Shown piece after piece: positions 1 through 9,357 of a stretch of 64,000 bases of DNA; position 1 is the first letter of the stretch; every line of letters starts with the position of its first letter. The position numbers were made by a program, and so were the translations under genes. This stretch comes from Sinorhizobium psoraleae. Lineage in GTDB: Bacteria > Pseudomonadota > Alphaproteobacteria > Rhizobiales > Rhizobiaceae. Where the stretch lies: assembly GCF_013283645.1 (NCBI RefSeq), contig NZ_JABEKV010000003.1, positions 558,001 through 622,000 of the forward strand. Direction: 5' to 3'. The notes beneath the pieces are model-generated. The model was not told the DNA's origin, did no database searches, and saw nothing but the letters and a program-made list of their open reading frames with translations.

Positions 1-158
1 ATTTCGGCGGCTGCCGTTGCCAGGCCATGGCGCTTGCCGGCGTCGCCAGCGCAACCGATCCGGTTTGCATCCGCTCGCAGCTTCGCGATCGCCTGACGCG
101 GGACACGGAACGGCTTTCGGCGATGTCGTCGGCCACGTTGAGCTACCGCGGACGGTAG
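1..158 (+). CDS. pqqE: PqqE C-terminal end (PQQ biosynthesis radical SAM enzyme), 5' part outside window
   Basis: The third forward frame is open from the window edge to a TAG at 156-158 and encodes about 51 residues beginning FGGCRCQAMALAG, followed by ATDPVC. The GGCRCQA block and the ATDPxC segment are typical of the C-terminal SPASM iron-sulfur region of PqqE, which joins glutamate and tyrosine of the PqqA peptide in the first step of PQQ formation. pqqE is normally the last gene of pqqABCDE, which fits a gene ending here. The tail after the last cysteine is Arg/Ser-rich and not diagnostic. The identification rests on a short segment. Confidence 0.72.
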   Translation, partial: FGGCRCQAMALAGVASATDPVCIRSQLRDRLTRDTERLSAMSSATLSYRGR

Positions 159-496
159 AGCCACTCAGGCCTGGTATAGGCACCTGTTTCGCCGCCGGCA
201 AAGGTGCTGGCCCGTCGGCAAACCAAGCGAACATAACCGCCAGAACGACTACGGCATATCCCATATGCCTTGGACCGCGAGCGGGCGAAAGCCGCGTCTT
301 GCCCTTGCGACTCTCAGCTCTCCTTGTTGGAAGACACTCGCATCTTGGTGTCGCAGCACGGTTTAGCCCGGCTGACACCATCGACTTTTGACATAACGCA
401 AATTTGGAAAGGTGACTTTTCCGCACGCACAACCGCTCGCGGCGGTTTGAGTTCCAGCACCCACAGCAACTGCGTGCCTCCTGCGGGTGGCAGCGC
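159..496. other. Intergenic stretch with no supported gene
   Basis: This stretch lies between the 3' end of pqqE and the 3' end of the convergent ferritin-like gene. Reading frames here have no recognisable domain. A short hairpin (AACCGC, TCGC loop, GGCGGTT) near 429-447 could act in termination between the converging genes, but it lacks a clear T-tract. No gene is called. Confidence 0.4.
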
Positions 497-1327
497 CTAC
501 TGCTCCCGTGCTGCATAGAGGCAGCGAATGACCTCGCTGGCGAACGTCTGCATCCGCGCCCTCACCGGCTCCGTGCGTTCGCGCTCCGCAAGGTCCAGAT
601 AACAATCGAGCAGGAATTCGCAAAGCGGGACAATACGTCCGGTCACGTTCTTCGGAACGTGCTGCAAGAGAAGCGTTTCCGCGGGTGGCACCACTCTCAG
701 AGCGCTTGCCCGCTCCAGCGCCTCGTTCGCGAAGCCGCGCAATCGCTCCGCACGCTCACCAAATGCCGGCGCTGGGACGTGAGACAACAGTTTCGAAAGC
801 CGCTCTTCGAATGCCGGCAAGTCGCCCTTCATGGAGTCGGAATCGGCGCGGCGCATTTCATGAAATGCCATCCGCCGCTCGCGGCGCAGCGTCGCCACGT
901 GGCTGAGTTCCTCGCTTGCCATTCGTTCGGCCGCCTGTCTGATTTCCTCGGAAGGTGCATGCGCCGCCGCATAGGTCCAAAACACAAAGGCTCGTTCCTC
1001 GTTGCGCACGGCAATGGAGAAGGCGCGGTACGAGGTCAGTAGCTCGGGAGCAACAACGCCCGCTCCTTCGTCGTCGAAGAGCGGCTTGGCCAGGGTGATG
1101 GGCTCCGGCGTCCTGTCACCGAGCCATTGGTCCACCTTGCCAATGTGTCCCCTTTCTTCCGCGATTAGACGCTCGAAGACCGCGGCAAGATCGGGGCGGT
1201 TTTCCGCCCGCATGCGGGCTGCGAGCGAAACGTAGCCGTCGATCGCCTCTTGTTCCATGGCCCACGCGAAGGCGAGCAATTCGTCCATCGACGCCATTGC
1301 CCATGGTTCCGTCTTCTTCTCCGGCAT
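497..1327 (-). CDS. Ferritin-like (rubrerythrin-related) diiron protein
   Basis: A predicted 276-residue soluble, mostly helical protein. It has two ExxH motifs: E58-x-x-H61 in EERGH and E140-x-x-H143 in EELSH. Additional glutamates at about 27 (MEQEAIDGY) and 110-111 (RNEER) complete the four-helix diiron ligand pattern of ferritin-like/rubrerythrin proteins. No rubredoxin CxxC domain is present. Residues 160-276 form a C-terminal helical extension of unknown role. A GGGAGAG ribosome site lies just upstream of the ATG. The gene is divergent from nosR and shares its promoter region, so a role in protecting or supplying iron, or in removing peroxide or oxygen under denitrifying conditions, is possible but inferred. 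The metal-ligand assignment comes from motifs only. Confidence 0.7.
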   Translation of the reverse strand: MPEKKTEPWAMASMDELLAFAWAMEQEAIDGYVSLAARMRAENRPDLAAVFERLIAEERGHIGKVDQWLGDRTPEPITLAKPLFDDEGAGVVAPELLTSYRAFSIAVRNEERAFVFWTYAAAHAPSEEIRQAAERMASEELSHVATLRRERRMAFHEMRRADSDSMKGDLPAFEERLSKLLSHVPAPAFGERAERLRGFANEALERASALRVVPPAETLLLQHVPKNVTGRIVPLCEFLLDCYLDLAERERTEPVRARMQTFASEVIRCLYAAREQ

Positions 1328-1402
1328 CTTCTGCTCTCCCGGCTGGCGCGCGAAACGATTCCTCTAACAGGGGCAGACTGGCCCGAAACGAATTGGATGG
1401 GG

Positions 1403-1416
1403 TTGATTTGGCGCAA
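1403..1416. promoter_or_regulatory. FNR/NnrR-type box upstream of nosR
   Basis: The site TTGAT-TTGG-CGCAA keeps the TTG-N8-CAA core of the CRP/FNR superfamily; the left half is consensus and the right half degenerate. Its centre is about 95 bases upstream of the preferred nosR ATG and about 82 bases upstream of the divergent ferritin-like gene. Anr/FnrN/NnrR control of nosR is well known in denitrifiers. Class II spacing would put a nosR start site near 1451. Confidence 0.45.
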
Positions 1417-1504
1417 AGAAGTTCCTTCTCGGTCATGTCAGATGGACGCGATGCAGTGGGCGCCTACGGCCCAGAAATCGATGTGCCAGACAGCGATCAG
1501 TCAA

Positions 1505-3748
1505 ATGTATTTCCAAAGCCTTGTCCGCGGTCTCACCGTTTTCTGCATCGCGTTGTTCGTTGCCTTTCCAAGCATGGCCGCCGGCCAGCTGTCTGCCCAG
1601 CTTCAGAAGGTGCAGCCCGGGGAAATCTTCCCTGGCGCCACCCGTTTCGGCGAGGCGACGGGGAACCCTCCGATCGCGCCCATCTTTCACGGCGACGAGT
1701 TGTTGGGATACGCCTTCCTCAACTCCGACGTTACGAGTTCGGTCGGTTATTCCGGCAAGCCCATCCATATCGTCGTCGGCATTGATCCCAAGGGTATCGT
1801 ACGCGGGCTGAAACTCATCGAGCACAAGGAGCCGATCGTCCTCATCGGCATTCCGGAGGCCAAGGTTGTTGCTTCGGTCAATTCATTGATCGGCAAAGAT
1901 CTGGGGCGCGTCTCGGCGGGTGCCGAACGGCCGCCGCAGGTCGATATCGTCAGCGGCGCAACCGTGACCGTCCTCGTCATGGGCGACAGCATCGTCCGCT
2001 CCGCTCTCAAGCTCATCCGCAGCAACAGGCTCGGCGCGGACATCGCCGCCGCGTCCGGACCTTCCTCCGAGATCCGCAGGGTGGATCTTCACAAAAGCGA
2101 CCTCAGCGATTGGCAGACGCTCGTCGGCGACGGTTCGATCAGAAGCCTCCGGCTGACGGTCGGAGAGGTCTCGGGCGCATTCCGGCAGGCGGGGCAAGCA
2201 AGCGCGGCCGCGCACCCGGAGACACGCAAGCCAAGCGACAGGTTCATCGACCTTTACATCGCACCGGTCAGCGTCCCGAGCATTGGAAGGTCGCTCCTGG
2301 GCGAAGCGCGCTATGAGCAGATGCGCGCCAAACTCAAACCCGGTGAAGAAGCGATCGTCGTGGCGGGGGACGGAGCCTATTCATTCAAGGGATCAGGTTA
2401 CGTTCGAGGCGGCATCTTCGACCGCATCGAGCTTCTCCAGGATGGCCAGGGCCTGCGGTTCCGCGACCGCAATCACACGCGGCTGCCCGCACTTGCCGCC
2501 GCAGGGGCTCCGCATCTTCGCGAAATTGCGCTTTTCGTGGTTCCGGCCGAGTTCGGCTTCGATGTGACGGCTCCCTGGGAACTGCAACTGCTGGTCCAGC
2601 GCAGTTCGGTGGGGCGCGAAAAGGCGGTGCTTCCCTATAATCTCGGCTACACGCTCCCCGATGCCTACGTGAAGTTCGAAGCTGCACCGGCACCGCCCCC
2701 GGAGCCAGGTGCCGTCGAGCAGATCGCGCCTGACGATCCGCTTGCGGCAAGCGCGCCACTTTGGATGAAGATGTGGGATATGAACCGCATATCGGTCGCG
2801 ATCGCGATTGCAGCGGTGCTTGTCCTCACCCTCATCTTCTTCTTTCAGGACTGGCTCGTGAAACGACCGGTGTTGTTCGGGTGGGTGAGGCGTGGCTATC
2901 TCACCTTCACGCTCGTGTGGCTCGGCTGGTACGCCAACGCGCAACTCTCCGTCGTCAACGTCCTGACATTCTTCAACTCGCTCGTGACCGGCTTCCAGTG
3001 GGAGTTCTTTCTCTCTGCCCCCTTGGTCTTTCTCCTGTGGGCAAGCGTTGCCGCCGCGTTGCTTTTCTGGGGGCGCGGTCCTTTCTGCGGATGGCTGTGC
3101 CCGTTCGGCGCCTTGCAGGAATTGACCAACAATATTGCCCGGTGGCTGAAAGTGCCGCAGGTCCGCGTGCCCTGGGGACTGCATGAACGTCTCTGGCCGA
3201 TCAAGTACATCATTTTCCTCGGCCTGTTCGGGCTGTCGCTCTATTCGCTCGCGCTTGCTGAAATGTTCTCGGAAGTGGAACCGTTCAAGACGGCCATCAT
3301 TCTCAAATTCGCGCGCGAATGGCCCTTCGTCATCTTTGCACTGACCCTGCTCGCCGCCGGGCTGTTCATCGAACGGTTCTATTGCCGCTACCTTTGCCCG
3401 CTGGGCGCCGCTCTCGCGATTCCTGGGCGAATCCGCATGTTCCAGTGGCTGAAGCGGTGGCCGGAATGCGGCTCGCCCTGCCAGCGATGCGCGAAAGAAT
3501 GCCCCGTCCAATCGATCCACCCGGAGGGCGGCATCAATGTCAACGAGTGCATCTACTGCATGCACTGCCAGGAGCTTTACCACGACGATCAGCGCTGTCC
3601 GCACATGATCCAGGTGCGGCTGAAACGCGAGAAGTTCATGGCGCTTTCCACCCCGGCTTCGCGGGGGGAGGCGCCGGCGAAGACCGCCGTGACCCACAAG
3701 GGTGTCCCGATCAGGAGACATGAGAAGGCACCGGAAAATCCCGTCTGA
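1505..3748 (+). CDS. nosR: NosR, membrane flavo-iron-sulfur protein for N2O reduction
   Basis: NosR passes electrons to, and supports expression or maturation of, nitrous oxide reductase. From the ATG at 1505 the protein has 747 residues, close to the family size. It has an N-terminal signal/membrane segment, then a periplasmic FMN-binding domain with an SGAT-type flavinylation motif (DIVSGATVT, near residue 150). Next are several membrane helices with the paired CxxxCP motifs FCGWLCP and CRYLCP. Two 4Fe-4S clusters follow near the C terminus (CGSPCQRCAKECP and CIYCMHC). The frame stays open to 1250, but those extra residues run antisense to the ferritin-like gene and lack coding character. 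ATGs at 1442, 1451 and 1481 are alternatives. The ribosome site is weak at all of them. It is the first gene of the nos operon. Confidence 0.95.
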   Translation: MYFQSLVRGLTVFCIALFVAFPSMAAGQLSAQLQKVQPGEIFPGATRFGEATGNPPIAPIFHGDELLGYAFLNSDVTSSVGYSGKPIHIVVGIDPKGIVRGLKLIEHKEPIVLIGIPEAKVVASVNSLIGKDLGRVSAGAERPPQVDIVSGATVTVLVMGDSIVRSALKLIRSNRLGADIAAASGPSSEIRRVDLHKSDLSDWQTLVGDGSIRSLRLTVGEVSGAFRQAGQASAAAHPETRKPSDRFIDLYIAPVSVPSIGRSLLGEARYEQMRAKLKPGEEAIVVAGDGAYSFKGSGYVRGGIFDRIELLQDGQGLRFRDRNHTRLPALAAAGAPHLREIALFVVPAEFGFDVTAPWELQLLVQRSSVGREKAVLPYNLGYTLPDAYVKFEAAPAPPPEPGAVEQIAPDDPLAASAPLWMKMWDMNRISVAIAIAAVLVLTLIFFFQDWLVKRPVLFGWVRRGYLTFTLVWLGWYANAQLSVVNVLTFFNSLVTGFQWEFFLSAPLVFLLWASVAAALLFWGRGPFCGWLCPFGALQELTNNIARWLKVPQVRVPWGLHERLWPIKYIIFLGLFGLSLYSLALAEMFSEVEPFKTAIILKFAREWPFVIFALTLLAAGLFIERFYCRYLCPLGAALAIPGRIRMFQWLKRWPECGSPCQRCAKECPVQSIHPEGGINVNECIYCMHCQELYHDDQRCPHMIQVRLKREKFMALSTPASRGEAPAKTAVTHKGVPIRRHEKAPENPV

Positions 3749-3772
3749 CGCCAACATCCAAGGAGAGGCACA

Positions 3773-5692
3773 ATGTCAAACGAAGAAACCAAAATGCGTC
3801 TGAACAGACGACAAATGCTGGGCACGTCCGCGTTTGTGGCGGCCGCCGGCGCAATGGGCGCCGGTGGCGCGCTGACGCTCTCGGGTGGCACGGCAACGCC
3901 GGCAAAGGCGCAGGAAGCATCCGGCTCCAGCTACGAAGTGAAGCCGGGTGAGCTCGATGAATACTACGTCTTCTTCTCATCGGGGCAGACAGGCGAAGTC
4001 CGCGTCGTCGGCGCACCGTCAATGCGTGAAATGATGCGGATCCCCGTCTTCAACCGGTGCAGCGCCACGGGCTGGGGCCAGACGAATGAAAGCCGAAAGA
4101 TCCTGACCGAAGGGCTGCTTCCCGAGACCGTGGAGTTCCTGAAGGAGCAGGGCGGCCTCTATCTCAACGGCGATCTTCACCACCCGCATCCTTCGTTCAC
4201 CGACGGGACCTATGACGGGCGCTATCTCTTCGCCAACGACAAGGCGAATACACGCATTTGCCGCATCCGGCTCGACGTGATGAAGTGCGACAAGATCATC
4301 CAGCTTCCCAACCAGCACACTGTTCACGGCATGCGGGTTCAGAAGTATCCGAAAACCGGATACGTCTTCTGCAACGGCGAGGATCGCGTGCCGATCCCGA
4401 ACGACGGCAAGGTTCTGGACGATCATAAGCAGTACAGCGCGATTTTCACCGCGGTCGACGGCGAAACCATGAAGGTCGCGTGGCAAGTCATGGTCGACGG
4501 CAACCTCGACAACGTCGATGCCGACTATCAGGGCAAGTATTGCTTTGCCACCTGCTACAACTCCGAAGAGGGCGTCAACCTCGCGGAGATGATGGCCAGC
4601 GAGCAGGACTGGGTCGTCGTGTTCGATCTCAAGCGGATCGAGGAAGCGGTCGCCAAGGGCGACTACAAGGAAATGGGCGGTGTGCCTGTTCTCGATGGTC
4701 GCAAGGGCTCACCCTACACGCGCTATATCCCGGTTTCGAACAGCCCGCACGGCATCAACACGGCACCTGACGGGATCCACGTCGTCGCGAACGGCAAGCT
4801 GTCTCCGACCGTGACCGTCTTCGACGTGCGCAAGTTTGATGACCTGTTCGAGGACAAGATCAAGCCGCGCGACACGGTCGTTGCTGAACCAGAACTTGGC
4901 CTCGGCCCATTGCACACCGCTTACGATGGCAAGGGCAACGCCTATACGACGCTGTTCATCGATAGCCAGGTCTGCAAATGGAATATCGAGGACGCCAAGC
5001 GTGCCTATGCGGGTGTGAAGGTTGATCCCATTCGCCAGAAGCTCGATGTCCACTACCAACCTGGCCACAACCACACGTCCATGGGGCAGACCAAGGACGC
5101 CGACGGCAAGTGGCTGATCTCGCTGAACAAGTTCTCCAAGGACCGTTACCTGAACGTCGGCCCTCTGAAACCGGAAAACGATCAGCTGATCGACATTTCC
5201 GGGGAAGAAATGGTCATCGTCCACGACAACCCGACCTTTGCCGAGCCGCATGACGCGACGATCGTGCATGCCTCCAAGATCAACCCCGTGCACGTCTGGA
5301 ACCGCGAGGATCCCTTCTTCGCGGACGCGGTAGCCCAGGCAAAGGCGGACAACATCGATCTCACGGTCGATTCGGAAGTCATTCGAGACGGCAACAAGGT
5401 GCGCGTCTATATGACGTCCTCCGCTCCGGCCTTCGGCCTGGAAACCTTCACCGTGAAGCAGGGCGATGAGGTCACCGTCTATGTGACCAACATCGACGAG
5501 GTCGAAGACCTGACCCACGGTTTCGCCATCGTCAATTACGGCGTCAACATGGAAGTGGCTCCACAGGCGACCGCTTCTGTCACCTTCAAGGCCAGCAAGC
5601 CAGGCGTCTACTGGTATTATTGCTCGTGGTTCTGCCACGCCATGCATATGGAAATGAAGGGACGCATGTTCGTCGAACCTACGGCAGCATGA
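3773..5692 (+). CDS. nosZ: Nitrous oxide reductase NosZ (clade I, Tat-exported)
   Basis: This is the terminal enzyme of denitrification and reduces N2O to N2 in the periplasm. The 639-residue protein starts with a twin-arginine signal ([10 protein letters not shown]), as in clade I enzymes. The beta-propeller domain carries CuZ histidines, visible in [12 protein letters not shown] and in the later NSPHGIN, HNHTSMG and AEPHDA blocks. The C-terminal cupredoxin domain holds the CuA site ([12 protein letters not shown]). A strong AGGAG site lies 24 bases after nosR ends. The stop overlaps nosD by ATGA, which indicates translational coupling. No truncation is seen. Confidence 0.98.
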   Translation: MSNEETKMRLNRRQMLGTSAFVAAAGAMGAGGALTLSGGTATPAKAQEASGSSYEVKPGELDEYYVFFSSGQTGEVRVVGAPSMREMMRIPVFNRCSATGWGQTNESRKILTEGLLPETVEFLKEQGGLYLNGDLHHPHPSFTDGTYDGRYLFANDKANTRICRIRLDVMKCDKIIQLPNQHTVHGMRVQKYPKTGYVFCNGEDRVPIPNDGKVLDDHKQYSAIFTAVDGETMKVAWQVMVDGNLDNVDADYQGKYCFATCYNSEEGVNLAEMMASEQDWVVVFDLKRIEEAVAKGDYKEMGGVPVLDGRKGSPYTRYIPVSNSPHGINTAPDGIHVVANGKLSPTVTVFDVRKFDDLFEDKIKPRDTVVAEPELGLGPLHTAYDGKGNAYTTLFIDSQVCKWNIEDAKRAYAGVKVDPIRQKLDVHYQPGHNHTSMGQTKDADGKWLISLNKFSKDRYLNVGPLKPENDQLIDISGEEMVIVHDNPTFAEPHDATIVHASKINPVHVWNREDPFFADAVAQAKADNIDLTVDSEVIRDGNKVRVYMTSSAPAFGLETFTVKQGDEVTVYVTNIDEVEDLTHGFAIVNYGVNMEVAPQATASVTFKASKPGVYWYYCSWFCHAMHMEMKGRMFVEPTAA

Positions 5693-7068
5693 TGAGCTTG
5701 CGAGCCCTGACATTGCGAATCGGGACGGCGGCTATAATGGCCGCCTTACCGGTGCTCGCGCGTGCGGAAAGCCGTTCCGTTGCACCGGACGAGGGGCGGC
5801 CCCTCCAAACGGTGATCGATGCGGCGACACCCGGCGACGTAATCACGTTGCAGGCCGGGGAACACATGGGGCCCGTCACGATCGACAAAGCCTTGTCGCT
5901 CGTAGGACAGGGGCGCGCATCGGTCGTCGGGAATGGCAAGGGCAGCGTCATCACGATCACCGCGGAGGGCGTTACGATTCGCCGCCTGCAGGTGAGCGGT
6001 TCCGGTATTGATCTTACAAAGCTCGATTCGGGGATCTTTGCTGCAAAGACCGCCAAGCGCGCCGTGATCGAGGACAACACGATTACCGGCAATCTCTTTG
6101 GGGTGTATCTTCACGGAGCATCAGAAAGCATCGTCAGGGGAAATCGCATTGCCGGCCTGCAGGAAGGCCGCCTGAGTGAAGCAGGGAATGGCGTCACGGT
6201 ATGGAATGCGCCAGGCTCGATGGTTCTCGACAACGATATCAGCTTCGGGCGCGACGGAATCTCGACCAACGCGAGCAGGCGGAATGTCTTCAGCGGAAAT
6301 CGCTTCCGCGACCTGCGTTTCGGGGTTCACTACATGTACACAAACGACAGCGAGATCAGCAACAACGTGTCGACGGGCAATGCCGTCGGCTATGCGATCA
6401 TGTTTTCCAACCGCCTGAAAATAAAAGGCAATCGCTCGGATGGGGATCGCGACCGCGGTCTGCTGCTGAACTACGCGAACGGTTCCGAAATCACCGGCAA
6501 TGTCGTCGTCGGTCGCCTGCAACCGACCGAGCGCTGGCTAACGGCAGGAACCCGATCCAGCGAACACGGCATGCCCAAAACAGAGGAGGGGAGCGCGGTC
6601 GCCGACGGAAACCGCCGTCTTGGACCGGAAAAATGCGTCTTCATCTACAACGCCAACAAAAATCGCTTCCGGGACAACGTGTTCGAGGGGTGCGCGATCG
6701 GCATTCACTTCACGGCAGGATCGGAAGGCAACGGCATCAGTGGCAACGCGTTCATAAACAATCGCAACCAGGTCAAATATGTCGGAACGCGTCACCTCGA
6801 TTGGTCGGCGGACGGCAGAGGCAACTACTGGAGCGACAATCCGGCATTCGATCTCAACGGGGACGGGGTCGGAGACAGTCCCTATAGGCCCAACGATCTC
6901 ATCGACAGGGTGCTTTGGACTTCGCCCCAGGCCAAACTTCTGACGAGCAGCCCCGCCGTTCAGGTCATCCGCTGGGCCCAGGCGCAGTTTCCGGCGATTC
7001 TGCCAGGAGGTGTCGTCGACAGCCATCCGCTGATGCTTCCGACCCAACGCAAGGAAGCTACACAATGA
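5689..7068 (+). CDS. nosD: NosD, periplasmic beta-helix copper maturation protein
   Basis: A 459-residue protein needed to assemble the copper-sulfur CuZ centre of NosZ. It has an N-terminal signal peptide ending near ARA, then repeated beta-helix (CASH-type) units rich in N and G, such as [10 protein letters not shown] and [10 protein letters not shown], as in NosD proteins. The start is placed at the ATG overlapping the nosZ stop. A second ATG follows directly (5692). It is probably recruited by the NosF/NosY transporter, whose genes follow immediately. Confidence 0.94.
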   Translation: MMSLRALTLRIGTAAIMAALPVLARAESRSVAPDEGRPLQTVIDAATPGDVITLQAGEHMGPVTIDKALSLVGQGRASVVGNGKGSVITITAEGVTIRRLQVSGSGIDLTKLDSGIFAAKTAKRAVIEDNTITGNLFGVYLHGASESIVRGNRIAGLQEGRLSEAGNGVTVWNAPGSMVLDNDISFGRDGISTNASRRNVFSGNRFRDLRFGVHYMYTNDSEISNNVSTGNAVGYAIMFSNRLKIKGNRSDGDRDRGLLLNYANGSEITGNVVVGRLQPTERWLTAGTRSSEHGMPKTEEGSAVADGNRRLGPEKCVFIYNANKNRFRDNVFEGCAIGIHFTAGSEGNGISGNAFINNRNQVKYVGTRHLDWSADGRGNYWSDNPAFDLNGDGVGDSPYRPNDLIDRVLWTSPQAKLLTSSPAVQVIRWAQAQFPAILPGGVVDSHPLMLPTQRKEATQ

Positions 7069-7979
7069 ATGAGACCGTCCAGGTTTCAGGCATGGCCAAG
7101 CGCTATGGGAAGTCGACCGTCGTCCGGGACGTATCCTTCACGCTCCGCGCGGGAGAGACGGTCGCGCTCGTCGGGCATAACGGCGCCGGCAAGACGACGC
7201 TCATCAAGCTGATGCTCGGCTTGATCCGGCCCACGGCGGGCACAGTGCGTGTCCTCGGCGAGGATCCTGCCACTGGCGACTTCGCGGTGCGTCAACGCCT
7301 CGGCTACCTGCCGGAAAGCGTGTCGTTCAACATGGCACTATCTGGACGCGAGACCTTGCGCTTCTATGCGCGACTAAAGCGCGTCGATGCTACCGCCGCA
7401 GAGGAACTCTTCGAGCGCGTAGGTCTCGCAGCGGAAGCCGTTGACCGGCCTGTCCGGACCTATTCGAAGGGCATGCGGCAGCGCCTCGGGCTCGCTCAAG
7501 CTTTGCTCGGAGCGCCACGGATCCTGATGCTCGACGAACCGACCAGCGGGCTCGACCCGGCGCTCAGGAGGAACTTCTACGATCTGATCGCGGAGTTGCA
7601 AGAGAAGGGCACCACGGTATTGCTCTCGTCGCATGCGCTGACGGAGCTCGAAGGGCGCACGGATCGCGTCATCATCCTCAACAACGGCGTGGCGATTGCG
7701 GACGGCACGCTCGACGATTTACGTCGCATCGCGCAACTGCCCACACGCATCAGCGTCAACCTTTCGCAAATCGACGCAGCACCTCGATGGGCGAATGATG
7801 GCATGAACTGGCACCGGAGTGCGGACGGTGTCCTCGACGCGGAAATATTGCCCGATCGGAAAATCCGCTTGCTGCACGACATCACCGCAGATGCGGCGCT
7901 GATCTCCGGTTTGACGATCACCGAGCCGACGCTCGATGACCTCTACGCCCATTTTCTCAAAGCCCAGGTGATGAAATGA
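7065..7979 (+). CDS. nosF: NosF, ATPase subunit of the NosFY copper/sulfur maturation transporter
   Basis: A 304-residue cytoplasmic ABC ATPase with Walker A GHNGAGKT (about residue 40), signature YSKGMRQR, Walker B ILMLDEPTSGLDP and the H-loop histidine in LSSHALTE. It works with NosY and NosD in maturing the CuZ cluster. The ATG overlaps the nosD stop (ATGA), and the stop overlaps the nosY start in the same way. This shows a tightly coupled operon. Confidence 0.95.
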   Translation: MNETVQVSGMAKRYGKSTVVRDVSFTLRAGETVALVGHNGAGKTTLIKLMLGLIRPTAGTVRVLGEDPATGDFAVRQRLGYLPESVSFNMALSGRETLRFYARLKRVDATAAEELFERVGLAAEAVDRPVRTYSKGMRQRLGLAQALLGAPRILMLDEPTSGLDPALRRNFYDLIAELQEKGTTVLLSSHALTELEGRTDRVIILNNGVAIADGTLDDLRRIAQLPTRISVNLSQIDAAPRWANDGMNWHRSADGVLDAEILPDRKIRLLHDITADAALISGLTITEPTLDDLYAHFLKAQVMK

Positions 7980-8803
7980 GAAATGTTCTGACGATCGCCG
8001 GGAAGGAGATACAGGAAGGCACCCGCAACCGTTGGGTCCTGGCAACGACGCTGCTGATGGCGGCACTTGCCTTGACGTTGACGTTTCTTGGAAGCGCGCC
8101 GACCGGCACGGTCGGCGTCAACAGGCTCGATGTCGTCATCGTCAGCCTCTCAAGTCTCACGATCTTCCTCGTGCCCCTGATCGCGCTCCTTCTTTCCCAT
8201 GACGCCATTGTCGGGGAGATGGAGCGGGGGACGATGCTTCTTCTTCTGAGCTATCCCATCGGACGTCGCGAGATCGTCCTCGGCAAGTTCCTCGGTCACC
8301 TGGCGATACTCGCCTTCGCGACGCTATTCGGCTACGGCGTGGCCGCCATAGCCTTGATGGCGACAGGAAGCCAGATCGGACCGGAAAGCTGGCGCGCCTT
8401 CGCATCGATGATAGCATCCTCGATCCTGCTGGGCGCAGTGTTCGCCGCAATCGGATACCTGACGAGTTCCTTGGCGAGCGAGCGGACCACGGCCGGCGGC
8501 ATCGCGATCGGGATCTGGCTGTTCTTCGTACTGATCTACGATATGGCGCTGCTCGGCGGCCTGGTTGCCGCTCAAGGGCAAACAATACCGACGGCCGTTC
8601 TCAACGCACTCCTGCTCGCCAATCCCACCGATGTCTATCGGCTGCTGAATCTCGGTTCCGGCGGTGCGAGTGCGCTTTCTGCCATGGGGGGTGTAGCCGA
8701 CCACACGGGCCTTTCCTCATCGGTTCTGCTCGCCGCTCTCGGGCTCTGGGCGCTTGCCCCGCTCGGTTTCGCCACGGTGATCTTCTCAAGGAGGGAATTA
8801 TGA
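7976..8803 (+). CDS. nosY: NosY, membrane subunit of the NosFY transporter
   Basis: A 275-residue ABC-2-type permease with about six hydrophobic helices (for example VSLSSLTIFLVPLIALLL, and the closing LLAALGLWALAPLGFATV). It begins with a short cytoplasmic segment, MRNVLTIAGKEIQEGTRNR, typical of NosY. It pairs with NosF and is coupled to it by an ATGA overlap. The next gene, nosL, also overlaps by ATGA. Confidence 0.94.
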   Translation: MRNVLTIAGKEIQEGTRNRWVLATTLLMAALALTLTFLGSAPTGTVGVNRLDVVIVSLSSLTIFLVPLIALLLSHDAIVGEMERGTMLLLLSYPIGRREIVLGKFLGHLAILAFATLFGYGVAAIALMATGSQIGPESWRAFASMIASSILLGAVFAAIGYLTSSLASERTTAGGIAIGIWLFFVLIYDMALLGGLVAAQGQTIPTAVLNALLLANPTDVYRLLNLGSGGASALSAMGGVADHTGLSSSVLLAALGLWALAPLGFATVIFSRREL

Positions 8804-9357
8804 GGCTGGCGCTTACTGCGGCAATGCTGACCGCAATGTTTCTCCTCGGTGGTTGTGAAAAGGAGGAGGCGAAAACGCCCGCTCCATACGCGCTTACGGC
8901 CGATGCCATGGGGCGCTATTGCGGCATGAACGTCCTCGAACATCCCGGGCCGAAGGGGCAGGTCATCCTCCGGGACATTCCTGAGCCGATCTGGTTCTCC
9001 TCGGCGCGCGACACCGTGGCATTCATCATGCTGCCGGAGGAGCCGAAAGACATTGCCGCGATCTATGTTTCCGACATGGGCGCTGCAAAGAGCTGGGGAG
9101 ATCCTGGTGCCGAGAATTGGATCGACGCGAAGAAGGCGTTCTACGTCATCCGCAGCAGCGTGAAGAGCGGCATGGGGGCCGAGGAAGCAGTGCCGTTCCT
9201 CGATGAAGGCGCCGCGAGGAATTTTGCCGCGAAGAACGGCGGGCAGGTGACAGGATTTACCGAGATTCCGAGGGACTACGTGCTGGGGACCGATGCTCCC
9301 GATCGGGACGCGGGTTTGGAGATCGACAGCCATGGCGGGGGGCAAACTCATGGGTAA
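8800..9357 (+). CDS. nosL: NosL, copper-binding lipoprotein chaperone
   Basis: A 185-residue outer-face lipoprotein that delivers copper to NosZ. The lipobox LGGC places the acylated cysteine at residue 19. The conserved Cu(I)-binding stretch YCGMNVLEHPGPKGQ follows at about residue 46. A later SDMGAAKSWGDPGAENW block is typical of the family. It overlaps nosY by ATGA, and its last codons overlap the nosX start. Confidence 0.93.
   Translation: MRLALTAAMLTAMFLLGGCEKEEAKTPAPYALTADAMGRYCGMNVLEHPGPKGQVILRDIPEPIWFSSARDTVAFIMLPEEPKDIAAIYVSDMGAAKSWGDPGAENWIDAKKAFYVIRSSVKSGMGAEEAVPFLDEGAARNFAAKNGGQVTGFTEIPRDYVLGTDAPDRDAGLEIDSHGGGQTHG

Noticed and set aside
1-265. Minus-strand frame starting near 263 with a hydrophobic MGYAVVVLAVMFAW start
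   Set aside because: It runs antisense to the recognisable pqqE end. The rest is Pro/Arg-rich shadow coding, and the ribosome site is weak.
1250-1504. An upstream extension of the nosR frame to 1250
   Set aside because: It lies antisense to the ferritin-like gene and across the FNR-type box, and the encoded residues are not NosR-like. The family length is met from 1505.
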